The notes under the pieces are model-generated. The model had not been told where the DNA came from. It did no database searches and saw only the letters and a list, made by a program, of their open reading frames with translations. Shown here in pieces: positions 1 through 6,787 of a stretch of 64,000 bases of DNA. Within the stretch, counting starts at the first letter, position 1, and each line of letters begins with the position of its first letter. Location of the stretch: positions 1 through 64,000 of the forward strand of contig NZ_FOAI01000003.1 in assembly GCF_900109705.1 (NCBI RefSeq). The letters run 5' to 3'. The stretch comes from Roseivivax marinus (GTDB lineage Bacteria; Pseudomonadota; Alphaproteobacteria; Rhodobacterales; Rhodobacteraceae). The position numbers and the translations under genes were made by a program.

Positions 1-28
1 TCACGTCCAGCACCTGCGATCTTTCCAT
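1..28 (-). CDS. istB: IstB-like helper ATPase of IS21, first 9 codons only
   Basis: An ATG at 28 (minus strand) opens MERSQVLDV and runs off the window. It overlaps the istA reading frame, as in most IS21 elements, where istB follows istA with a short overlap. IstB is the AAA+ ATPase that assists the IstA transposase. AGGAG at about 42-38 lies some ten bases upstream and could be its ribosome binding site. The call rests on position and operon logic, because only nine residues are visible. Confidence 0.6.
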
Positions 29-1526
29 GGTCCGGTCTCCTGAGGCTGTCGTAGCGTCTGCAATCGGCGACCGGCTCGCAGCTCAGGCGCAGTGCATCCG
101 GCGTCGCGATGGTCAATGGCGGCGCCGGCTCGCGGCGGCGGGCGAGGATGTTCAGCACGACGGCAGACGAATGGACGCCCTCGCTCAGAGCCTCGGCGCA
201 GGCCGCATCCACCGCGTCCGGGCCGTCGGTCAGGATCGAGCTCAAGATCTCGACCATCTGGCGGTCGCCGTTCGGCTCCCGACCGAGCTTGCGCTGCACG
301 CGCCGCATCGCCGCCGGCAATTCCCAGTCCTTGAACGGCGCGCCGTTCCGCAGCGCGCCCGGCTTGCGGGCGAGCACAGGCACGTAATGCAGCGGATCGA
401 AGATATCCTTGCCGCGACCGAAGGCGCGGGCGTGCTCGCCGACAATCTTGCCGTCCTGCCAGATCTCGATGCGCTCGGCGTAGGCACGAACCTCGACAGC
501 CCGGCCGACGGCGCGGGCGTCGACCGAGTATCGGTTGTTATCGAACCGCACGAGACAGGTCTTGGAGACCGAGGCGGGAACAGCGTGGAAGCCATCGAAC
601 CGCCCGGCATAGGGCACGAGGCTCGGCTGTTCCTCCTCGAACACCTCCCAGGTCGTCCGGTCGCGCATCTCCGGATGGGGGTGCGACTTCGCCCAGGCGA
701 CGCAGCGGTCCTCGAGCCACGCGTTGAGCTCGGCGTAACTCTTGAACTGCGGCCGCGGCACGAAGAACCGCCGGCGGACGACGCCGACCTGGTTCTCGAC
801 CTGGCCCTTCTCCCAGCCCGAGGCGGGCGTGCAGGCGACCGGATCGACGAGGTAATGACCGCACATCTGCTGGAAGCGGCGATTGTAGGCGCGATCCCGG
901 CCGACGAAGATCGTGTCCACCGCCGTCTTCATGTTGTCGTAGATGCCCCGCGCGCAGGCGCCGCCGAAGAAGGCGAACGCCTTGTCGTGGGCATCGAACA
1001 CCATCTCCTGAGTCTCGCGAGGATAGGCCCGCACGAACAGCATCCGGCTGTAGCAGAGCCGGACATGCGCGACCTTCACCGTCGTGGTCACACCGTCGAT
1101 CAGGACGACCTCATGACTCCACTCGAACCGGTAGGCTTCGCCGGGATCGAAGCTCAAGGGCACGTAGGCGGCGGCCGAGGCCTCGCGCTCCGCCCTCGCC
1201 CATGACGAGGCGTAGCGCCGGACGGCATCGTAACCGCCTTCGTATCCAAGAGCCTGAAGTTCCTCGAAGAGCCGGATGCGCGTGAGCCGGTCCCGCTTCG
1301 GTTTGCGGGCGTTCTCGGCCAGCATCCTGTCGAGCTCCTCCTTCCACGGCCCGATTTTCGGTTGCGGCTGGACGCTGCGCTCGTAGCTGAACTCCGTCGC
1401 TCCGGACCGGATCACCCTGCGCACCGTGTTCCGCGACACGCGCAGCTCACGGCAGATCTGCTTGATCGGCTTCTTGTCCTGGAAATATGCCCGACGGATC
1501 TTTGCGATCGTTTCCACCACCAGCAT
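1..1526 (-). CDS. istA: IS21 transposase IstA (3' end outside window)
   Basis: One uninterrupted frame of at least 508 codons starts at ATG 1526 and is still open at position 1. Residues 18-40 form a resolvase-like helix-turn-helix (KPIKQICRELRVSRNTVRRV). The integrase core shows IYDNMKTAV (second acidic residue) and GWEKGQVENQV (catalytic Glu). At the first catalytic position this copy reads FEWSHE (Glu at residue 135), where I recall relatives having FDWSHE; if that is right, the copy may be impaired. The C-terminal part (RFDNNRYSV, GAPFKDW) is typical of IstA. Length and layout match the family. The large plus-strand frame over the same region is its shadow. Confidence 0.9.
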   Translation of the reverse strand, partial: MLVVETIAKIRRAYFQDKKPIKQICRELRVSRNTVRRVIRSGATEFSYERSVQPQPKIGPWKEELDRMLAENARKPKRDRLTRIRLFEELQALGYEGGYDAVRRYASSWARAEREASAAAYVPLSFDPGEAYRFEWSHEVVLIDGVTTTVKVAHVRLCYSRMLFVRAYPRETQEMVFDAHDKAFAFFGGACARGIYDNMKTAVDTIFVGRDRAYNRRFQQMCGHYLVDPVACTPASGWEKGQVENQVGVVRRRFFVPRPQFKSYAELNAWLEDRCVAWAKSHPHPEMRDRTTWEVFEEEQPSLVPYAGRFDGFHAVPASVSKTCLVRFDNNRYSVDARAVGRAVEVRAYAERIEIWQDGKIVGEHARAFGRGKDIFDPLHYVPVLARKPGALRNGAPFKDWELPAAMRRVQRKLGREPNGDRQMVEILSSILTDGPDAVDAACAEALSEGVHSSAVVLNILARRREPAPPLTIATPDALRLSCEPVADCRRYDSLRRPDHGKIAGAGR

Positions 1527-1712
1527 CCCGAACACGGCTCCCGACTGTTCTCGGGAACACGTTGGACCACCGCATCAGGGGGGTCCCGTTTGGAAGCCGA
1601 TCACCCCGCTACGGGGTTACTTTTCCACGCCTGTCCACAGGCTCGGGACATGACGTAATTTGACGGGATTGTTTCAGCGATAAAGATGGGCAGCTGGGCA
1701 TGGGGTGGGCGT

Positions 1713-2573
1713 TTAGCGCTTGCCCGCCTGCCCACGTGCAGTCCAATCCTCGTAAAGGCCGCGCTGCCTGAGGGCTCGGACAATAGTCCTTCGGGAATAG
1801 CCGACCTTGGCTTCAACATCTGCCCATGTCGCCTTACCCTTACCGTCAGGGAATGCTTGTTCGACGCACGACATCACTGCCTGATGGGTCGAAGCGGGTT
1901 TTGTGTGGCTCGTCTTATATCCGTCGTCTGAGGAAGCGAAGAACCCCAACGCCCCGAAAAGCTCTTCTTCAAATTCAGGTAGCTCATAAGGACTGATGCA
2001 AATCCCCCACCCGAGGTAGGGGCGGGCGTGCTTTTCAATGAAAAATTCGGCTATTTCTTCATCGCCATGTCCGTAAGAACTTCCGGTGAACAAATTCCGT
2101 GAATTCGCCTTGAGTGCTATCACACCACTGTCGACGTCTATTGCGGGAAACCTCGCCCAAGCATCTCTAGCACGGAAATTCCCATCGCGATAAAAGTGCA
2201 GGTACGAATGTGTCTCGCTTTGCCCGAATTTTTGGCTGTCTAAAGGCCAAGACCACCAATCGAAAGCATCTCCGTGGGCTGTGAGCGGCTTGGGGCATCG
2301 CATGCGCACACCAGACTTCGAACAGAGCGTGACTTCAAAGACATCAAGAATATTGGCAACCAACCAAAGGTCGCAAATCTCAAGACAAAATTCGGCTTCG
2401 GAAAAGCTTGCTGCAAAACCGTCTGATACGAGTCTCTTGATTATATCACGTCTGTGCGGCGTCTCGCTTCCCGGTGCAGCGGAAAGCTTCTTTCGGAAGC
2501 AAATTGTGTCAGTCCAGCTAGGCGCATACTTACAGAGGTCATCGAACGAATAGTAACCCTCGGGCGTGTACAT
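1713..2573 (-). CDS. unknown protein coupled to the integrase
   Basis: 286 codons starting at ATG 2573, whose first bases overlap the integrase stop codon (TAATG), so the two are very likely translated from one message. I do not recognise the family. The last about 45 residues (TWADVEAKVGYSRRTIVRAL) resemble a helix-turn-helix, so DNA binding is possible. The body is soluble, rich in aromatic and acidic residues, with no signal peptide or membrane segment. Base composition is visibly less GC-rich than the rest of the window, which fits horizontal acquisition. It ends about 60 bases from the inferred IS21 end. It could be element cargo, a regulator or a defence-type factor; nothing in the sequence decides. 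Confidence 0.65.
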   Translation of the reverse strand: MYTPEGYYSFDDLCKYAPSWTDTICFRKKLSAAPGSETPHRRDIIKRLVSDGFAASFSEAEFCLEICDLWLVANILDVFEVTLCSKSGVRMRCPKPLTAHGDAFDWWSWPLDSQKFGQSETHSYLHFYRDGNFRARDAWARFPAIDVDSGVIALKANSRNLFTGSSYGHGDEEIAEFFIEKHARPYLGWGICISPYELPEFEEELFGALGFFASSDDGYKTSHTKPASTHQAVMSCVEQAFPDGKGKATWADVEAKVGYSRRTIVRALRQRGLYEDWTARGQAGKR

Positions 2574-3817
2574 TAGCCGATCCGCGCAACGCGAGAAGGC
2601 TGGAGCTCCAGTTGCACCTCCCAGCTGCGCATGAGCTTAACGCGCTTTTCGAATAGGTCCGACCGCGCATAGGCCGCTTCCGCCTTGTTCTGGATGGTGT
2701 GCGCGAGAGCCGCTTCGGTGACTTCGCGCGGCATGTTCGTCCGCTCCTGCGCCCAGACCTTGAATGTCGAGCGGAAGCCGTGAACGTGCACGTCATAGCC
2801 CATCGCCTTGACCAGCTTTGTCAGCGTCATGTCTGAAATCGGCTTGCCCGCCTTGGTGCCCGGAAAGACCAGCCCGCTTGTGTCGCCCATCCGCGCACCC
2901 AGCGCCTTCGCCTCGGTCAGCACCGCCACTGCCCGGTCGGACAACGGAATGCGGTGTGCCTTCTTCGCCTTCATGCGTTCCGCCGGGATGGTCCATTCGG
3001 CGCGGTCCAGGTCGATTTCATCCCAATGGGCTAGGCGGACCTCGCCCGATCGGCAGGCGGTAAGAATGACCAGCTCAAGCGCCAGTTTGGTCAGGTCGCC
3101 CGCCTTGGCCGCGCGCAGATCGGCCATGAAGCGGGGCAGGTCGGCATAGGGCAGGGACTTGCGCGGCTCCTGTCCCTTCTCCTGACGGGGCAGTGCGGCG
3201 CTGATGGTGTCGGCGGGATTGTCCTGCCGCCAGCCCTGCGCGACCGCCCATTTCATCACCGTTGCGATGCGCTGGCGAACGCGGCGGGCGGTCTCGGGCT
3301 TGCTCAGCCAGATCGGCGTCAGGACGGCAAGAACGTCAGCCGTCGAAACCTCCGACACACTGATGCGCCCCATGCGGGGGAACACATAGGTTTCCAGCGT
3401 TGTGAGGAATTGCGCCGCGTGTTTCGGGTTGCGCCAAGAGGGCCGGTGTATCTCGTGCACCTTTCGGGCGGCTTCCTCGAAGCTCAGAACGGCGTTGGCC
3501 GCGCGCTTGGCGCTCAAGGGATCGCCGCCGCTCCGCGCGCTCTTGCGGTTGTCCAGCGCGGCTGTCCGCGCGTCTGCGAGCGACAGGAGGGACACCGGGC
3601 CAAGGCCAATTTCTCGGCGCTTGCCGCGAATGACGATGCGCTGCACCCATCGCTTCGCGCCGCTCGGGTCGACCTTGAGAAAGAGGCCGTGCCCGTCGAA
3701 GTATTTGCCGGGGTCTTTGACTGTCCGCACGAACGCGGCGGAAAGCGCCTTCTCGGGATGCTGCCCGCTCTTGCGTACCGATGGTTGAGTTTGCCCGTCC
3801 GCCAATTTATCCCCCAT
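2573..3817 (-). CDS. tyrosine recombinase, P4-type integrase
   Basis: 414 residues. The N-terminal part has the P4-integrase look (residues 30-70, including DGHGLFLKVDPSGAKRW and an ARTAALDNR segment), followed by a core-binding helical domain and a catalytic domain. The active-site set is complete: R256 (TACRSGE), H346 and R349 (HGFRS), H373 (LAHT) and Y383 (AAYARSD). Start chosen at ATG 3817 because this begins the conserved part; the frame stays open to 3967 but that extension looks non-coding. Integrases of this type insert elements at tRNA or similar sites and also excise them. No tRNA or att repeat is visible next to it. It is the first gene of a two-gene unit with the coupled unknown protein. 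Confidence 0.93.
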   Translation of the reverse strand: MGDKLADGQTQPSVRKSGQHPEKALSAAFVRTVKDPGKYFDGHGLFLKVDPSGAKRWVQRIVIRGKRREIGLGPVSLLSLADARTAALDNRKSARSGGDPLSAKRAANAVLSFEEAARKVHEIHRPSWRNPKHAAQFLTTLETYVFPRMGRISVSEVSTADVLAVLTPIWLSKPETARRVRQRIATVMKWAVAQGWRQDNPADTISAALPRQEKGQEPRKSLPYADLPRFMADLRAAKAGDLTKLALELVILTACRSGEVRLAHWDEIDLDRAEWTIPAERMKAKKAHRIPLSDRAVAVLTEAKALGARMGDTSGLVFPGTKAGKPISDMTLTKLVKAMGYDVHVHGFRSTFKVWAQERTNMPREVTEAALAHTIQNKAEAAYARSDLFEKRVKLMRSWEVQLELQPSRVARIG

Positions 3818-4286
3818 TCTAGATAGGAATATGGCGGACGGCGCTGGAACACACAAGACAATCGTGCGGGGCAAGCGTCTGTTTTTGCTACGACATGGGA
3901 ATTGGTCGGAATACAGGGCGGCAGACACAGCCTCCGCCATCGCGCAGCTCCAGTCCCACGCCCGCATGGCCTCAGGGCGAGGTAGCTGCGCTCCGTTATG
4001 GTGCGGGGCGACGGGATTTTATCGCCGGGGGACGCCGCGACCGACGGGCTTTCCAGGCCGGCGGAGCCGGCGACGGATCCGCGACGCTGTTCCTGCTCGC
4101 TGCTTTCCGGACCACCAGCCGCGAGGCCGCTACGCCGCCTCCGGTGGAGGATTGCCGACAGCGGCTTCCCGCTGATATCGGGCCCCGCGCGAGATTCGCC
4201 GTGGCACTCGCGGCGCAACGCTTTAGCCAGAGCGAAAACGGGGCGGCCCGAACCGCCCGGAACACGAGCAGGAGCACAGCATCACC
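3818..4286. other. intergenic region upstream of minC
   Basis: About 470 bases between the integrase start and minC, presumably holding both promoters, which point away from each other. Short frames here (for example 3831-4175 plus) show no family features. A GC hairpin GGGCGG/CCGCCC lies at 4241-4258 without a T-run, so it could be a leader structure rather than a terminator. AGGAG at 4270-4274 is the likely minC ribosome binding site. No tRNA or clear attachment site was found. Confidence 0.5.
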
Positions 4287-5033
4287 GTGTCGTCACGTCA
4301 CGCGCAGGACCGGCGCGCGCAAGCGCCCGCAACCGTCAGGCCATTCCAGTTCCGCGGCAGGTTCCTGACCGCGCTCGCCCTTCGGCTGGAGGGCGCCCCG
4401 CCCGACGAGGCCTTCTTCGAGGCACTCGACGAGCAGTTGCAGCAGACGCCGCAATTCTTTGCAGAAGCGCCGGTGGTGCTGGACTTCGCGAATGCGCCGG
4501 GCATCGCCACGACCGAGAAGATCCGCGACCTCGCGCGCGCGCTCCGCGAACGCAAGCTGCGGGTCTTCGGCGTGCAGAACGCGGGCCCCGTCGACCAGTC
4601 GGCCCTCGAGGCGCTGGGTCTCATTCCGGTCACGGCCGGTCGCGACGCTCCTGCCCCGGAGGACGGCGCACGGCGCAAGCGCGGTGTCGAGAAGCTGCTG
4701 CCGCCGGACAACAAGCTGATCACCACGCCGATCCGGTCGGGTCAGACGGTGGTGGCCGAACGCGGCGACCTGACCGTGGTCGGCTCGGTCGCGTCCGGCG
4801 CCGAGGTCGTCGCCAGCGGCAGCATCCACGTCTACGGCGCCCTGCGGGGACGGGCCATGGCCGGCGCCAAGGGCGACGAGACGGCGCGAATCTTCTGCCA
4901 GAAGCTCGACGCCGAGCTGGTGGCGATCGCGGGCCTCTACCAGACGAACGAGACGCTCGATCCGGCGGCCCGCAATCGCTGCGCGCAGATTTACCTCGAA
5001 GACGAAAAATTACTCATGGAGGCGATCGCATGA
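4287..5033 (+). CDS. minC: septum site-determining protein MinC
   Basis: 248 residues, GTG start at 4287 with AGGAG upstream. The N-terminal domain (about 15-110, FQFRGRFLTALALRL onward) is the FtsZ-inhibiting domain. The C-terminal beta-helix domain (about 140-245) carries RSGQTVVAERGDLTVVGSV and GSIHVYGALRGRAMAGAKGD, the diagnostic MinD-binding, dimerising region. MinC blocks Z-ring assembly away from midcell when recruited to the membrane by MinD. It is the first gene of minCDE; its TGA overlaps the minD ATG (ATGA at 5030-5033), indicating translational coupling. Length is normal. Confidence 0.97.
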   Translation: MSSRHAQDRRAQAPATVRPFQFRGRFLTALALRLEGAPPDEAFFEALDEQLQQTPQFFAEAPVVLDFANAPGIATTEKIRDLARALRERKLRVFGVQNAGPVDQSALEALGLIPVTAGRDAPAPEDGARRKRGVEKLLPPDNKLITTPIRSGQTVVAERGDLTVVGSVASGAEVVASGSIHVYGALRGRAMAGAKGDETARIFCQKLDAELVAIAGLYQTNETLDPAARNRCAQIYLEDEKLLMEAIA

Positions 5034-5878
5034 CGACGCATCTGAAGGAAGAGCCGCCCCTCGGACGGGTCATCGTGATCACGTCCGGCAAAGGGGGCGT
5101 GGGCAAGACGACCTCGGCCGCGGCGATCTCGGCCGGGCTCGCCAAGCTGGGCCACAAGACCGTCGTGATCGATTTCGACGTCGGCCTGCGCAACCTCGAC
5201 ATGACGATGGGCTGCGAGCGCCGCGTGGTGTTCGACTTCATCAACGTGATCCAGGGCGACGCGCGGCTGAAGCAGGCGCTGATCCGCGACAAGCGGCTGG
5301 ATACGCTGTCGATCCTCCCCACCTCGCAGACCCGCGACAAGGACGCGCTGACCAAGGAGGGCGTCGAGGCGGTGCTGAACGAGCTCAAGGAAGAGTTCGA
5401 CTACATCATCTGCGACAGCCCCGCCGGGATCGAGCGCGGCGCGCAGCTGGCGATGTATTTCGCCGACGAGGCGGTGGTCGTGACCAACCCCGAGGTGTCC
5501 TCGGTGCGCGACAGCGACCGGGTGCTGGGTCTTCTCAGCAGCCAGACCAAACGCGCCGAGACCGAAGGCGCCGAGCCCATCAAGGCGCAGGTTCTGCTGA
5601 CGCGCCACGACCAGGCCCGGATCGCCAGCGGCGAGATGATGACCGTGGACGACGTGCTGGAGATCCTCGCGGTGCCGTTGCTGGGCATCATCCCGGAAAG
5701 CAAGGCCGTGCTGCGGGCCTCCAACGTCGGCACTCCGGTCGTGCTGGACGAACCCTCCGCCGCGTCCCGGGCCTACGAGGACGCGGTCGCCCGCCTCACC
5801 GGGCAGGAGGTGGAGATGCGCACCCCTGGTGACACCCGTCCGGGCCTGTTCCAGCGGCTGTTCGGGCGGTCGGCATGA
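5030..5878 (+). CDS. minD: septum site-determining ATPase MinD
   Basis: 282 residues from ATG 5030. A deviant Walker A (KGGVGKTTS, about residues 21-29, with signature Lys21 and Lys26), the FDVGLRNLD box and Walker B-like IICDSPAGIE identify MinD. The C-terminal end (GLFQRLFGRS) is a short amphipathic membrane-targeting helix. MinD-ATP binds the inner membrane and recruits MinC, and MinE triggers its hydrolysis. The frame is open far upstream into minC, but the ATGA overlap and the conserved start fix the beginning. It overlaps minE by four bases. Confidence 0.98.
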   Translation: MTTHLKEEPPLGRVIVITSGKGGVGKTTSAAAISAGLAKLGHKTVVIDFDVGLRNLDMTMGCERRVVFDFINVIQGDARLKQALIRDKRLDTLSILPTSQTRDKDALTKEGVEAVLNELKEEFDYIICDSPAGIERGAQLAMYFADEAVVVTNPEVSSVRDSDRVLGLLSSQTKRAETEGAEPIKAQVLLTRHDQARIASGEMMTVDDVLEILAVPLLGIIPESKAVLRASNVGTPVVLDEPSAASRAYEDAVARLTGQEVEMRTPGDTRPGLFQRLFGRSA

Positions 5879-6156
5879 GCCTGTTCGGTATCTCCCTCAA
5901 GTCGCGGCGCCCCAAGACGGCGCAGACGGCCAAGGACCGGCTTCAGATCCTGCTGGCCCACGAGCGCGGGCGCGGGTCGGACTCGCCGGACTACCTGCAG
6001 GACCTGCAGCGCGACATCGTGCAGGCGGTGCGGAAATACGTCGATATCGGGCTGGACGATGTCGATGTCCGCATGGACCGGAGCAACGACATATCGAGCC
6101 TCGAGATCAACGTCGAGATCCCGTCCGCGGCCGCCAAGTCGGCCAAGAAGTCCTGA
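5875..6156 (+). CDS. minE: cell division topological specificity factor MinE
   Basis: 93 residues from the ATGA overlap with minD. The N-terminal segment (AKDRLQILLAHERG) is the MinD-contacting region, and the C-terminal half (VRKYVDIGLDDVDVRMDR...LEINVEIP) is the dimerisation domain. MinE drives pole-to-pole Min oscillation by stimulating MinD ATPase. Last gene of the operon. A tail of Ala, Lys and Ser residues follows the folded part, and a strong hairpin lies just downstream. Confidence 0.97.
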   Translation: MSLFGISLKSRRPKTAQTAKDRLQILLAHERGRGSDSPDYLQDLQRDIVQAVRKYVDIGLDDVDVRMDRSNDISSLEINVEIPSAAAKSAKKS

Positions 6157-6164
6157 TCGCAGCG

Positions 6165-6189
6165 CCTGCCGGCCCCGAAAGCCGGCAGG
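6165..6189 (+). terminator. hairpin after minE, probable terminator
   Basis: A perfect nine-base inverted repeat, CCTGCCGGC (6165-6173) and GCCGGCAGG (6181-6189), with loop CCCGAAA, starts nine bases after the minE stop. There is no T-run, so it may act with Rho or as a 3' end stabiliser; its position fits the end of the minCDE transcript. Confidence 0.55.
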
Positions 6190-6787
6190 TGAACCAAGTT
6201 GCGCCGCCAGAGGTTCGCGACTGGCGACGCGGCCCGTGGCGCGCACTCCCGTCCGTAGTCCGGGGCAGGGGCAAGTGGCCGCTCGCCGGGATTGCCGCGG
6301 GCGGAGGCGGTGCCGACAGGTGATCGCCGGCCGCACGCCTCCGCTCGCGGTATCCATCATCGCATGGCCGGTCCGGCCGAACGGGCCTGACCGTGGCGCA
6401 CCTCCTGGCGTGAGCTGCCCGGAGGGGGCGCCGAGGGTTGACCCCCGCATCACCACATGCCCCATCGCATGCGCGACGCCAGGCATCCGCGCGCGTGCTG
6501 AGGCGCCGGATGCGCCGCCACCCGATCTCAACGCAGCGGAATGACCTTTGCACTGCGCTCGGCCCCGCGCCCAGGCAAGATCGTGCTAAAGCTTTCGGTC
6601 GCAAGATCTCGGAAACTCGGCTGAAATTGTCTCGTTTGATCGCGGCAACGGAATTTTACCCGACCCGTCGTACAAGATGTGAGCAAAGTACCTGCGTGGG
6701 TCGTCTGGAACGGGGGAGGGCAACCAAAGGCCCGCTTTCCACCCAAATGTCGCCTCATAGCGGCGCGATGGCGTCACAAAACACGAC
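6190..6787. other. intergenic region, no gene seen
   Basis: About 600 bases between the minE hairpin and the RTX gene. The right half (6590-6780) is less GC-rich than the left and should contain the RTX gene promoter. Overlapping frames on both strands show no family features and look like chance. Confidence 0.4.

Larger units (their letters stand above)
1..1650 (-). mobile_element. IS21-family insertion sequence, partial
   Basis: Holds istA and the first codons of istB and leaves the window at its left edge. Upstream of istA lie GC-rich repeats typical of IS21 ends (for example around 1575-1625). The outer end is placed at about 1650, where reading in the istA direction gives TGTCCCGAGCC; this terminus is inferred from the usual TG start of the family and is not proven. 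The element sits directly beside an integrase module, so it probably landed in an older integrated element. No flanking target duplication can be checked because the other end is outside the window. Confidence 0.8.

Noticed and set aside
27-1205. 392-codon plus-strand frame
   Set aside because: It is antisense to a complete IstA frame with clear transposase motifs; the translation has no family features.
3831-4175. 114-codon plus-strand frame upstream of minC
   Set aside because: Starts plausibly but soon turns into Arg/Pro-rich shadow-like sequence and has no recognisable motif.
3998-5029. upstream extension of the minD frame
   Set aside because: It overlaps minC in another frame; minD begins at the ATGA overlap at 5030.
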